A DNA stretch of 64,000 nt, taken from Polytrichum commune (taxonomy: Eukaryota > Streptophyta > Polytrichopsida > Polytrichales > Polytrichaceae). A program made the position numbers and the translations under genes. Positions within the stretch are counted from its first letter, which is position 1. Each line of letters opens with the position of its first letter. Positions 34,277 through 46,430 of this stretch are shown piece by piece. The DNA is taken from positions 15,026,527-15,090,526 of the forward strand of contig OX485808.1 of NCBI GenBank assembly GCA_950295325.1, in the 5' to 3' direction. The notes under the pieces were generated by a model. That model ran no database searches, had not been told where the DNA came from, and worked only from the letters and a program-made list of their open reading frames with translations.

Positions 34277-37200
34277 ATGGAGGAGGAATACGAGGAAGAA
34301 GCCTATGGTGGTGACATTCCAGGAGAAGTGGAGCTACTGGGCCATCATGATGATGAGTACGAGGAGGAGGTGGAATTAGGGGATGAAGAAGAAGGTGAAG
34401 AGGCTGCAACAGATGCTGACAACACCCAAGCTGGGGGTCCTGTCAATACAGCTGCCAAGGTAAGCATCATAACACTTGCATATGTCTGGACTCCTTTTTA
34501 ATTTTAATTTGTTTTTTATTTCAAATTTTGGAACCCGGGGAGATGTTTCGTGAGTTAGATTTGTGTGGAAAATTTGAATGGGAGGGGGAGTTTCGAGTGT
34601 TTGTGGTGACTAACCTATTTGGTGGCGGCCTTCTGTTGCTTCCTCATTCATGCATTTTAGTGATGTGATGCGTTGACTAACCTACTTGGGAGTCATTTTA
34701 TGGATGGTCGCGATGGGTGACTATCCTCATGTGTCAGTTTGTTTGAGTTCACCTGGCTGGTTGCAAATGACACTTCTTTTTTCCCCGTGGTTCACATGGT
34801 TAAATGAATTGACGACCAAAGGAAGATTGATTCTTTAACAAACCCGTATCTTACATTGGGACCTGACCCCATTTTTATTTATTTCAATTTCTGGAACCCA
34901 AGGAGGTTGTATGTGAGTTAGATTTGTGTGGCATATTTGAAAGGGAGGGGAGTTACTAAGTGCTGTGGTGACTGATCTACTTGGCGGGTGTCTTTGATTC
35001 CTCATGCATTTGAGGGTTGTGATGTGGTGACTAACCTACTTGGGAGTCATTTTATGGATGGCTGGGATGGGCTACTATACTTATGTTGGTTTGCTTGAGT
35101 TCACCTGGCTGGCTGCAAGTTGCGCTTCCTTTCATTCCTGTGGTTCACATGTTTAAATGAATCAATGTTATGTTACAGTTGATTCTTTCTTTGCTTCTGT
35201 TTTAAGTGATCCACATCTTACATACCTGTTTAAACAACCCACTTCCCGACCCCATATGGTGGAGATAATTGAGGGCTAGGGAGCTTGATAATACACTGTG
35301 CAGTGCAAAGTGGAAAAAATGACAAGTGCCATGAACTAATACACGATCTCTCTATAATGTACTCAAGCCCACAATCAAATCTGATGGCGAATTCAAAGTA
35401 GTAGGGGTTGGGCTGCATTTGGACTTACCTGACACTTTTTAGTGCACGAAAGGAAAGTGGAATGATCAATTAGGTCAGCATAATTTTATATAAGGTAGAC
35501 CCACTCAAACCAGAAGACAAAACTCATAGGAAAGCGTGGACCTTCATAATTGATCTTACACACCACACTGCAGTTTGGCACTATTTCAACTTCTAGACCT
35601 AAGTTGTTAGGTTTGACCTGAACTGCAACAAGGTGTCCAGATATGATGCCTTTGGATATGTCTAAGTGAAAGTGCAGATTGTGCAATTGCATGTTTTCGG
35701 ATGACTGCAATGTGCTTACGGCACTCTTGTGGCACTTATATGGTCTAACTATTTGGGAGGCACTGCAAATTCTTCCTCATTGTAAAGATTCTGTCAATGT
35801 GTTGCATTACATTAACATCGTTTTACCTGCATGTTGTAGGAGCTAGAGGAGATGAAAAAGCGTCTGAAAGAGATGGAAACTGAAGCTGCTGCACTCCGTG
35901 ACATGCAAGCTAAAGCTGAGAAGGAGATGAGTACAGTTCAAGGTATTATAAAATCCCCAATAGTTCCATGTTTTATAAGTATTCTTTGCAGTCACTGGAC
36001 TTGCAGGTTAATGTTTTTATGAAGCATGGAGTGATGGAGGATTGTGCACAGTTCCTTCTCGTGTTAAGTGATGGGGCTGGAGCATGTCAAGTGTTTTATC
36101 TTGTAAAAGCAAGCAACTTTCTTTTATTTCTGAAGTGCTTGTGATATCTTACAGGTTTGAACAATCCTGTCAATACTTCCCTGTAGTAGAAAGAGATACA
36201 AAAATAGATATGTTATGTAGAATATGACTTGTGAATATGTTCTCATTCTATGTATGAATGTGCTCCTCTTCAGTTGTAAAGTCCTACTACTTGGCTGTCT
36301 GTTTTTGCCACTGATTCTTCAGCTGGTTGTTATATCCAGCAGATTCAGCCAGCACAGCAGGAACAAAGCTGAATCGAGAGGAAACAGACGCTCGTTCAAT
36401 CTTTGTTGGCAATGTTTGTATTCTATTTTGCCACCTTGGATACTCTGCATTGTGCTTGTTCTTAAACTACACAATGTGAAGCTGTCTGCTGGGTTTGTTG
36501 CTCAAGTAGTCTAGAGTTTAGGGCTTTAAAGCTTGACACATACCACCAGCCAGAAATTTTATCAAGTTAGATACATTACTTGGGTAAAATAAAGTATTGA
36601 ATTGTATCAGTTTGTGTTTAGCCTTTGAATTAAGTTCGCAGCAATTATATAGGCAAAAACTTGCATTGCTGATCTTTGTCAGTTAGTCGGTGGTGTTACG
36701 TGTTCCCTGAAAAAATGCTAAGTTGTTATGTAAGCATCACACGTGGAGAGTTTGAGCTCAAGCCTCATGTCTTTGATAAGGGAAGCCAAGGAAAATTGAT
36801 CTTACGTCTCATGTCTGTTATTTATCAGGTGGACTACTCTTGCACACCTGAGGAAGTACAGGAACATTTTCAGTCTTGTGGAACTGTGAATCGAGTGACA
36901 ATCTTGATAGACGGGTTCGGACAACCAAAGGGGTATGTACTCTATGAGTCTTAGCTTTGAGGTGTAAAGATGGTGTGAATGGGAACTGCTGATGCAGGGT
37001 TAATTGGGGCTTTAAAGAGAAGTGTTGTTTCATAGTAGGCACAAGGCTTGCTTGAAGTTATGCATGTCCCTTGACAGATAATAATATGAAAAGTTTCTCA
37101 AATCCTCTTAAGATGAACAAACATCTAGATTTTTATATAAAAGAGTTGCTTGGGAAGGACCTGTGTTTGAATCTGATAGACTTGTGTATCTGTGCCTATT

Positions 37201-38405
37201 GCTTCTATGTGATAAATTGAGGAGTACTAAAAGGCTATCCCCGACATGTTCAGGATTTTTTAACAGTTTCCATGTGGAACATATATAGAAATTGTGGCTG
37301 TTTCTTGGAATATATATGCTTTGGTGTTTGGACACAGATACACATGAATTGAACTAAAAGGAGGAACTAGCACGTGCCTTCATTTTTTTGCATACATATG
37401 AAGGGCTTTACTCTATTTACTATCTGGTCATTAGTGCCTTTGATTTTGTAAATATAGTAACCAAGACATGACCTCTTGTTCAGACTATTTCCAGTCGAAA
37501 CAGAACATCTCAGAGTTTGTTGCAAGTGTGTGAGAGTCATTGATGAACTACTGCTGAAGAATCAATGAGTTTCAATATTTTTTATGGTGAGTAAGACAAT
37601 ATTCTATTCCTAATCCTTGTTTTCAAAATTCCGTTGTCTGTTCAGGTATGCATACGTGGAGTTTTTGGAGGTGGAGGCAGTTCAAAATGCTATCCTACTT
37701 AGTGAAACTGAATTGCATAATCGCCCACTGAAGGTTAAATACTTGTCCATGAATAATCTCGTTGAACTGATATAGATATAAGTCCATGTTTATTAAACCT
37801 TTGATATATGTCCGCTCATCCAGTCAATTGTAGGCTAGTTTGACTCTGCACATGTGGAGCCTTAAGACCTTTTAAAGTACTGAAGGCCAAAATGAAGTTG
37901 GTTTTGGTCATGTTCATTTTCATTCTGCTGGAGAGTGCATGTCCTCTGTTATGGCTTGAATTAGTATATTTCTTACTAACTTCACAAGTTATCATTATTG
38001 TTAATCTATCCTTATTGTAGGATGTTTGCAGTGAATTAAGGTTAATCTGCTGAAGCTTTCCTTGATAATATATGGTGGCAGGTGACTGCAAAACGAACGA
38101 ATTTACCAGGAATGAAGGCTTCACGAGGTGGACGTTTCAGCCCGTATTCTGGGTACCGTCCCCGGAGGCCTTATCAGCCTCCCTATGGGTATGCTCCCTA
38201 TGGTTATGGGTGGGGCATCCTTATAGGATATCCATTCTGACTCATGTGGTGTGCCTATTTTATCATTGAAAATTATGTGTTCCACGTTTTTTTTTTGGTT
38301 CATTTGTTTAAAGCTGTAAGTTTCTGTATTATTAACACAGGTATGTGGGGTTGCAGAAAGGTGCCAAGGGGTAGAAGACCGATGCGGTACAGGCCATACT
38401 ATTAG
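34277..38405 (+). CDS. PABN: Nuclear polyadenylate-binding protein (PABN/PABPN1-like), copy 2
   Basis: Seven exons: 34277-34459, 35840-35942, 36343-36413, 36829-36932, 37646-37733, 38082-38209, 38357-38405; 726 nt, 241 residues. Exons 2-7 have exactly the lengths and phases of copy 1 (103, 71, 104, 88, 128, 49); only exon 1 differs (183 against 138). Residues 1-61 are a very acidic N-terminus ([20 protein letters not shown], later [12 protein letters not shown]). The coiled coil is at 62-92. The RRM covers about 113-185, with RNP2 IFVGNV at 115-120 and RNP1 KGYAYVEF at 153-160. The basic tail has [19 protein letters not shown] and ends [11 protein letters not shown]. Role as for copy 1: binding of poly(A) tails during nuclear 3'-end formation. 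The last donor is the weak GTGGGG; it was chosen because the join gives [18 protein letters not shown], matching copy 1 and other plants. Both copies look functional. Confidence 0.93.
34512..35215. repeat. Tandem duplication in intron 1 of PABN copy 2
   Basis: Two direct copies of about 355-363 bp, starting near 34512 and 34873. Shared blocks include GAGTTAGATTTGTGTGG, CTAACCTACTTGGGAGTCAT, TTTATGGATGG and GAGTTCACCTGGCTGG. They differ at roughly 15-20% of positions by eye. Confidence 0.85.
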
Positions 38406-39785
38406 GTATTATTGTTCATTATAGGGCTTTAAAACTTTAGCTTCACATGTACCATGTAGATTTTACTTGGTAGACTCTGCCTATGACTCGGAGGGTCAGC
38501 TGGCTCCAGATCGGCAATTCTAGGTTGTGTTCATTCACTGAGGATGATTTCTTTCTTTCTTTCTTTCTTTCTGCCTCTCCATTATTGACCTCGACTTGTC
38601 CTCCAGCACATGTTGAAGACATGCTGGTGTAAATAATTTAGGTTGACAGGCAATACACATTACAATGCTCATGGAAAGTAGGAGAAAGTGACATTTTATT
38701 TTGCAGGAATCAGGGCATTATCTCAACATGAAGTTGTTCCATTGTGTCCACTTTTGCTTCAGACCCAATCCCCTTCCCCTGCACAAACTTTCTTGTCTTC
38801 TCTCCTTTCTGCCTGTTTCTAACATGCTAATTCAGCCCTTTAAAGGTTAGATGGTGTTCTTGACTTAATTCTGTACTTGACTGTATTTGCACAAAAATTT
38901 CAACTAATTTTGACTTAATTCTTTCATTGGAAAATCTTATCAGAAGGGTAAAGCTATTTCAACCAGGGTTACTCCTCTAAGAAATGACTAAACTTTCTTG
39001 CAAGATTTCATTTTTCTTGTCTCCAGAGCCATGTTGGAGTTTTTGTGATGTTTAAAGGCTTAATTGCCCTCACTGATCTGAGGGGTCACCTCTTTGTTTG
39101 CAAGTACTTTAGACTGCCACCTTATCCCCCTTCTCTCCCACTCAACATGGAGATTTGTTTTATGGAGGATTTTGAATAGATAGGTGATATCGATTTAACT
39201 TGAAACATAACTGTGCTCTAAAGTGTGATTTACGCATGTGGAAGATTACCAAGACTTGAGCAAGGAGGCATGCTTCCTTGCATGTCCGGTGTAAGTATCA
39301 ACCTTCTTTAGTAGTTTGTGCAACAACCCAAGTCAAACATGCTTCAAAAATAGCATCAAGTTCAATATGAGTGACGTCGATCATTTGGTCAATGAACTTT
39401 GACCTCTACAATAGGCAAATGAGCATCGAATTTTCGAGTGCAAACTCTCACATGTTCATTTTGGTGTTGGCTTCCATATACAAGTGGCCAAACACAGAAA
39501 AATGTTGGTGATAGGAAGCTCAATTACCCTTGACATCAAGGGTGGTCTGAAAGTTCCAAATCCCTTGGAATGCACCTGGAGCAATTAAGGGCTAAATTCT
39601 TGGCAAATATTTGAACACTCTCAAAGATCTCTTTCTTTCTCTTGTAAAACCACATGTATGGACAATTTCCAACATGTATGGACAATGTCCAACATGTATG
39701 GACATCATCAGAAGATGAGTTTTTTGCATAGCAATTTAGAGTTCAAAATTGGAGTTTGGTTGCTAGTTTATTTTTGGTTGCTATT
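38406..39785. other. 3' flank of PABN copy 2, no further gene
   Basis: Contains a TTTC microsatellite (38548-38571) and three tandem copies of a ~20-bp unit with ACATGTATGGACAAT (39650-39705). No coding signature. The 3' UTR of the PABN gene should occupy the first few hundred bases. Confidence 0.5.
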
Positions 39786-39789
39786 TTGG

Positions 39790-39995
39790 TTGCTAGTCCA
39801 CACCTAAGGTGAGTGGGTCTAAATTGGGCGCTTATCTTAAATGGACACCTATACTTGAGTGTTGTGTGGATCCAATAACAAACAATAGAAAGACTTATGT
39901 TTAGAATAGGATAGGACCGTGTATTCAAAAATTGCTAACCATCCTAGATTCAGTAGTGGACATTATTTGGGTGGGTGGGGGGCTAGATGACTAGC
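39790..39995 (+). repeat. Dispersed repeat family member
   Basis: Colinear with the reverse complement of 1180-1345: ATCTTAAATGGACACCTATA, TTGAGTGTTGTGTGG, AAGACTTATGTTTAGAAT, CTAACCATCCTAGATTC and GGGTGGGGGGCTAGATGACT. Confidence 0.65.
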
Positions 39996-40032
39996 GGGTC
40001 AAGGCTCCCTAACTGTCACCTTTGGAAATTCA

Positions 40033-40778
40033 TATTATTTTTCTCCCTCTTTAGTATGACACGTTTGGGAAACACAAAAAAGTCGTATTATCGAGGTGTT
40101 GTCTTCTCATTCATATGACAAATGGCATAAAGTTGTCGAATTATGGAGGGAATACGAAAACATAACAACGAGTTTCAACAATATAGATGGTATGAAATAA
40201 TAACTTATAACTCCAAACAAATACAAATATTCTCAAGAACTCTTGAAATAGGAGTCCAAAGATCTTTGGTATTGCCTACCCAAGTTAGCAATTGTCATCT
40301 TATTTAAATTTCCTACTAACTTTTGAAAAATAATAATTTCATTAACACCAAAATATAAAGAGTTCTCTAATAAAAAACTAGACAACAACGATGCATGACG
40401 TTGAGCATCAAGATACCGGTGATGCTATATCACCTGTGTACAAGGCAACATACTCGGCAAGAGGCCACTCTAACCCTAACCATGTCCATTCTACACTAGT
40501 AACCCTAATTATCATTAGATTCCCAATGATAAGTGAAGTTCCTGAGTAATTTCCAAGTGAAAATGGATGTATTTTAGATGTACATAACATAGATGAAAGG
40601 AATTTTAGCATTAACTACCTCTTAAACATGACAAATCGCAGATTCTAAATGTTGCATTATCGAGTGTCGTAGTCGTATAAAAGAGGGAGTTTTGAACTAA
40701 AAAGTTTGGTCTCACAAAACTGTGTCATAATATCGAGGGTGTTGTATAAAGAAGTGTCGTATTAACGAGGTTAGACTG
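40033..40778 (-). mobile_element. Internally deleted pogo/Tigger-like element
   Basis: Both ends match the element at 8009-9703: left CTCCCTCTTTAGTATGACAC, right (reading inward) TACAGTCTAACCTCGTTAAT, followed by TA at 40779-40780. It retains about 190 bases of the transposase 3' end (CTCAAGAACTCTTGAAATAG to about 40410), then jumps to the terminal segment: a deletion of about 0.95 kb compared with the longer copy. It cannot encode a transposase. Confidence 0.8.
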
Positions 40779-41039
40779 TAGTGTAGGACATGCTTCCGTT
40801 TCTTTGTGATTGAACATGGCTTCTCCATCCATATTTGTGGATCCCCTAGATTGTAGAGTTCACAAATTGGAGATGTATTATATAGCAAATAAGAAAAGTA
40901 GCATTTAAGACCTATCTACACTACCAACATATGCATCCTAGACAATCATCTTCAATCAATCAATAAGTAGTTCCACTATCAAAAACCACCAAAGTCGGTG
41001 GTGGTATCATGAGAGTGGTTTCTCATGAGCAAATTGTTG

Positions 41040-41295
41040 TGAATGGTTTTCCATGTGCTGATATGATTTGCCACCATTTGACTAAGGTATGGAGGGTATT
41101 ATTTGCTTACTTCTCTCAATCACACACCTATATTTGATTGGTGAGTGGTTCAGTCAAGATAAAACAACAAACATCACAAAGACACATGTTTAAAAGAGAT
41201 TGGATTATGCCTTCAAATTTTACTATCTACTTCAAACTCCATAGTGAACACAATTGGGAGGATCTTTGTATTCACTTATTATGTGGGTTCTTTTG
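41040..41295 (+). repeat. Dispersed repeat family member
   Basis: Shares ACCTATATTTGATTGGTG, AGACACATGTTTAAAAGAGA and GAACACAATTGGGAGGATCT with the copies at 10830 and 39790. Confidence 0.6.
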
Positions 41296-41446
41296 GTGCA
41301 TTTCAATTTTAAGTTATGTTGTTTCCCCTTACTTTATCTCAAATTTTGTAATTTTGAAGTAATGTATTCTAAGGCAAATATGCAGCCACTAGACATTGAT
41401 TAATCTGAGCTTTGTAAGGTTTGGATAATATTTTCTTAGAAAAATG

Positions 41447-41969
41447 CACTAAATATGGTATTTAGTGTCACAAATTCCAACATAATATTATTCAGATACA
41501 TAACAGTGTTATCTGGGACTAACATTATTCCACGGAATGTTCTGAATATTTCTCACATTCAGTTTGAATGTGGAAAATATATGGAATTATTTCATGGATC
41601 ACTGTCAGTCTCACAAAACACTGTTATGGATTTGAATAATGTTATGAATTGTCTTGCTCAATACTAATTGTAAATTGCAGTGTAGTGTCGCCAACACTAA
41701 ATGGTAACCCAACATTATTTGTCATTCCTTGTAATTTTTTTGGGGAATATAGATTTACAGTGTTGCAATTACTATCACTTACCAAGTGATTTTTCATCCA
41801 AATTTCAATCATCCATGACAATATTTCATCACAAGTTGCTGACAAGAGAAGGCATGGTTTTGGCCAAACGGATTAACTCATCCGTCATCCATGACAATAT
41901 TTGTTCGCTTATTCACAAGAAGTGTCATCAAAAAAATTACCATAGTGACATTAAATATCATATTTAGTG
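41447..41969. mobile_element. Element with CACTAAATAT-type terminal palindromes, long copy
   Basis: Each end is itself a palindrome, CACTAAATAT followed by its complement ATATTTAGTG (one or two central bases), then GTCAC inside. The two ends are inverted with respect to each other. The inner 41655-41940 is homologous to 56880-57160 (GTCTTGCTCAATACTAATTG, CAACATTATTTGTCATTCCT, TTTACAGTGTTGCAATTACT). Non-coding. Flanks suggest TA, as in the Tc1/mariner group, but this is uncertain. Confidence 0.7.
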
Positions 41970-41999
41970 TAGCTTGTCCCACTACTCAACTCAGAATAT

Positions 42000-44900
42000 C
42001 ACAAACCCCAACTTAGGGTGACTTTATTCAAGGCCTAGGGCTAGATTGATGACTGCTCCGATTCTCAAGCATTAAGCCCTCAATCTGGTCCAACTTGATC
42101 AACTTTTTTCAGGCCCAACCTTGTCACATGTAAAGCTATGAGGCCCAATTTTAAAAATGAGATCTCAATGTTCTTGAGGGGAAAGACTAGTGAAGAGAAT
42201 TTACCTTCCATGGATCAACGGTGGAGATGTTCATTATCCAATGAATGAGCCCAATGTGGCTGATGTTGAGAGTTCGAGCATTTGAAAACCTCGTCTTGAC
42301 TTTTTCAAGCCGCCCAGAAGATTTGGTTCCAGATTTTTGCCACTTGGAATGCCACATAGGATGAGTATATGTTTAGGCCCAACCCTAGTATAAAGCCCTT
42401 GGCCTGGATCCGATGAAACCGAGCAATTCTATTGGTTGAAATTCTTAGAGTTTGGGTTGGCCCTCAGTACAAACTAGGCCCAAGATAGCAAGGACAACGC
42501 TTAAAGGTGCACAAATGACAAGGACATTGAAACTAAGGTGGGAGTGCCTACTGCAAACACTATGAACAATACTGTCCCTTACCTAAGCTTGTCAAATTAA
42601 GATCAATGCATCCATAGTCGACTAGGTCCATTTAACCACTCACTAGGGTCATGTAATGTTGACATAGATGAGATCTATATTTTTTAGGCAAACAAACTTA
42701 AAGTTTATGTGTTGGCGGCTTGTGATTGATTACCCTCATAAGAGTTTTGACAATTGTCGTAGCCAAAGGAGTAGCATTGAGATGAGTGGTTATGGGTTAA
42801 CCTATAGATCAACTATGTGTAACCCTAAAGTTTGTAGCAATTTCCATATTCATGAACATTTCCTAAAATAATTGCATTTTCAATATTTCATTCCCGGGGG
42901 AGAGGGGTGGTGGACTCTTCATTAAAAACATAATGACTTGCATGATTCACTATGAAATTAAACCCCCTATATACGAGAAATTCATAGAGAAAAAACAAAA
43001 TTGTAGGCTAGAAAATGGACTCATGTATTTATACTAAGTTTTATAAGTTTTTTGTGATAGGTCTCAACTACATATATAGGATATAAATCATGAAATAAAT
43101 AAGCCTTCATTACATATTATACAATCCACTTTCACTTTCCAATGAGAAAGTCATTGAAGACTTTTTCATTCATAAGATGTAACTCAACGATTGCATCAAC
43201 TAAATGAAGAAAAGAGCACAATAACTTAGCCACAATCCGAAGAGCGAAACTCAAGTTGGTAAAAACCTAGAACCTATATGCAAACCCTAACAAGAATGGA
43301 TACTGTAGTTATTGGGGTACACTTTCATATGACAATCATGGATCAACATGTAAATTAGATGAAACTAACACATCTGTTGTCATTTTTTTCTCTAACCTTA
43401 CCCCCCCCCTTTTGTACATCTACCTTTGTTTCAAAATTTAATTAGTTTTTCAAAATGTATACACTAAAGAAAAATAATACCCCTCCCTTATGTAAATATT
43501 GTGTATGGTAGTGCATTAATCTAAGTGTCAGAATTAGGGTTAATGATGAAATTGGGAAATTCTACCAAGAGAGACTTTGTGGCACATGGCAATATGGCAT
43601 CGAGATTACTAGGTTTCAAATCCCAACACCTACCTTGAGTAGAAATAGTAAAAAAATGTCCCTATATGTTTGTTGCTAATTCATTCCAATTTCTGTTCAT
43701 TAACTTAATTCAAAGTCTTTGATTTGTGTAGAACCTAGTTTTGAGTTTTTTTATTAAATAAAGAAACAATGTGAAAATTTCTAAAATTAAACTAGATATT
43801 TAATTCTCATGTGCTAAGATTCAAACCATAGTCTAGGAGATAGACAAAGGAAGTTTTTGGGAGATGACCATGGCTTGATAGGAAAAGTTGTAACCGGGGG
43901 AGAAGAAAAAAAAGGGTATTGGGAGAGACCACATGTTATTATTATTATTATTATTATTATTAATAATAATAATAATTTAATAATTTTGTTTTTTTGTTTT
44001 TTTGTTTTGTTTTTTGGGTCATTCTTTACCAAGAAGGCAATCGTTTTATGAAATTCTTTTTGGAACAGAGATCGATCCCCCCCCCCCTTTTTAATCTATT
44101 TGCCTTAGTCGAGAGGACTAGTGGTAAATTTTGTGCTTCAATAGGAGTGAGTCCTTAGATCATTGTCTGCATAAATGTTTCCTATTAATAGATGAAAAGA
44201 TTGCTTGAGGCAAGAAAACATCAATTGTTTGTCGTGCTCTAAGTGTGGAAGCAGATGTTAATATTGTTGATAGTTTGTGGAAATGTATGACTGAGAGCGA
44301 AGATTACATGATATTGGTATCCACTCCAATGTTCACTTAATTGATATCAATTGAGAGTGTTTGTTTAATTGAACATGTACGTGATGAGTAACGTGGACTC
44401 ATTGTAGGAGTGAGCTTAAGAGATTATTGACTGATGATATTTGTGAGAGATTAGCTTCTCAAGACATAGATGATGACTTGAGAGAAGTCATTAAGTAAGT
44501 TAATCAATAAGATCACTATATTTGTTAATTGGAGACTTTGGAAAGTCTCAAAATAAACTTTACTTATAATTTGGGATGTAATATTATGAACGTGGGGAAC
44601 ATTGGTAATGAACTTTCTACATACTCATGCATGAGGAGTATATATATTTCTAAATATAATAAGTATCTATATCATAATCAAAATATACACTAAACACGAT
44701 ATCAAACTTGAAGGCCTTGATTAGTCTCCAAATCATGAAAAAGTCTCCAATTAACAAAAATAGTGATTAAGGTATTCAATTGAGAGGAAATTCAATGACT
44801 AAGCGTATTTGCAGTTCATAGTATGAATTATAAGGAGATCCCACATGAGCACAATGGGGTAACTGACATCATTGGTGAAGAATTGAGAATTTCCACATTT

Positions 44901-45129
44901 GTCTTAGAAAGACCATGGCCTAAGAATAACTGGAATGAGAACTCTACCTAATTATTTGATCTAGTGAAATAATCGAAATGTGATTATAGAAAGATCTTCG
45001 ATAGTCTTTGATGAGTTGGCCCTCCTAATTCAAGGTTAAGTGGTTGAGAGAAGGACATGTTGATTATCATTAGATTTGTACACCCAGAAGGCCATTTCCA
45101 TGTAATAGTCATGAATATGTTAATGTCCA
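42000..45129. other. Long stretch without recognised genes
   Basis: AT-rich; no exon with a coding signature. Simple features only: C-tracts at about 43401-43410 and 44077-44087, and a TTA/TAA trinucleotide palindrome at 43936-43977 that can fold on itself. Confidence 0.5.
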
Positions 45130-45135
45130 ATGTTG

Positions 45136-45482
45136 TCTCGGGGGGGGGGGGGGGGGGGCAGTGTGTTAAAAAGTTAAGGATATAGGTGCGAACAACCACT
45201 ATTTTATAGGGGGGTATTACTTTCAATTTTTTTTTCACATGCTATCATTATGTAAATTTCTACTTTGGGTTAATAGAAAAATGGCTTGCATTACTTATAA
45301 TTCCAAATTACCTATTATTGCATACCCTATAGTACTTTAAAGATGTCCAGTGCCATTTTTGATACCCTATATTACTCTTAAGTCCATTTATAATTTTTAG
45401 CCCCCATGTTTTTAAAATACCCTATCATTTGTTCGCACATATATTGCTACTCCAACCAATGACTACCCCCCCCCCCCCGAGA
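45136..45482. mobile_element. G-tract-ended MITE, 347 bp
   Basis: The left end is TCTCG followed by 19 G in all; the right end is a C-tract followed by GAGA. It is flanked by ATGTTG at 45130-45135 and 45483-45488 (a T follows on both sides, so the duplication could be read as seven). No coding capacity. Same family as 54855-55678. Confidence 0.85.
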
Positions 45483-45488
45483 ATGTTG

Positions 45489-46422
45489 TTTGTCATTGTG
45501 GTATATTGTAGATTATTTATTATTTAAAGTTGAAAGAACTTTATGAGAATCAAAAATTGAGAGGTCAACAACCTTTGGAAATACGAATGGAGTCTGGGAT
45601 GGTCAATAAACTGTGGAACGACACAAAGAATCTCAAGTATTGGTAGAAGACGCTGAATGGGTTAGTTTTCGTCTTACTCAATCTTTTCTAACTTGAAGTG
45701 GTACTAAGTCCTCGAGTAATCAAGCTATGCATTATTAAGATGATTAGAATGAAGAAAGAGGTTGTGGTCCGACAATAAAATAAAATAAAGAAGTAATTAA
45801 TGAAGATTGAGAATTTAGAAAGATGATTGCACAACATTTTCAAGTCACATTAAGAATGATAAATTAATTTGAGACTATGGAATGAACCAAAGTGCCCTTG
45901 TTTTTGGTAAGTAAGAGACTCAAATGTCAAACTTATGCAAGACCACTGATGATGGATGTGCCTATGCTTGTGCACTGCACCTGATACAAATAAAATGAAC
46001 TCATTGCCATATTATTGTTTGGGTAATTGGTGTGACGTCAATGACTGTTGCAATTGCATGTACTATTGTGAGAGTTTGAGAGTCTTTATCCTAAAAATTA
46101 TCACCCAATTGCTAGTTCAAACATGAAATAACCTAAAATCATCATTTGATTGTCCTAAATGAACTTATTTGTGACACCTATATATCACCAAATCACCTTT
46201 TGAGTCTTTCCCAATTGTTTCCTTGGTTTTTGTGTATCCAAAATCCTAATCACATCTTGAATGAGAAGTTATTTTGTCTAAAATAAAGAGAAATTAAGAT
46301 CTATAATGGGAATATGCATTCATAACTTCATTCAGTCATCTGGGTCAATGCCATTGATCTTGGAAAAAAGAATTTATATTTTGTGGACCCCTTCATCAAA
46401 GTAGTAATATTTGGTTAATGTT
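45489..46422. other. No recognised feature
   Basis: AT-rich non-coding sequence between two delimited elements; nothing found. Confidence 0.5.
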
Positions 46423-46430
46423 CATACATT

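Noticed and set aside
34080-34379. Open frame with a seven-alanine run upstream of PABN copy 2, tempting because of the alanine tract in animal PABPN1
   Set aside because: It has no ATG, is out of frame with the gene, and comes from a GCT microsatellite in the leader; the true start at 34277 gives the plant-type N-terminus.
43936-43977. TTA/TAA palindrome as a regulatory hairpin or terminator
   Set aside because: It is a mirror of two adjoining trinucleotide microsatellites; no gene lies near it.
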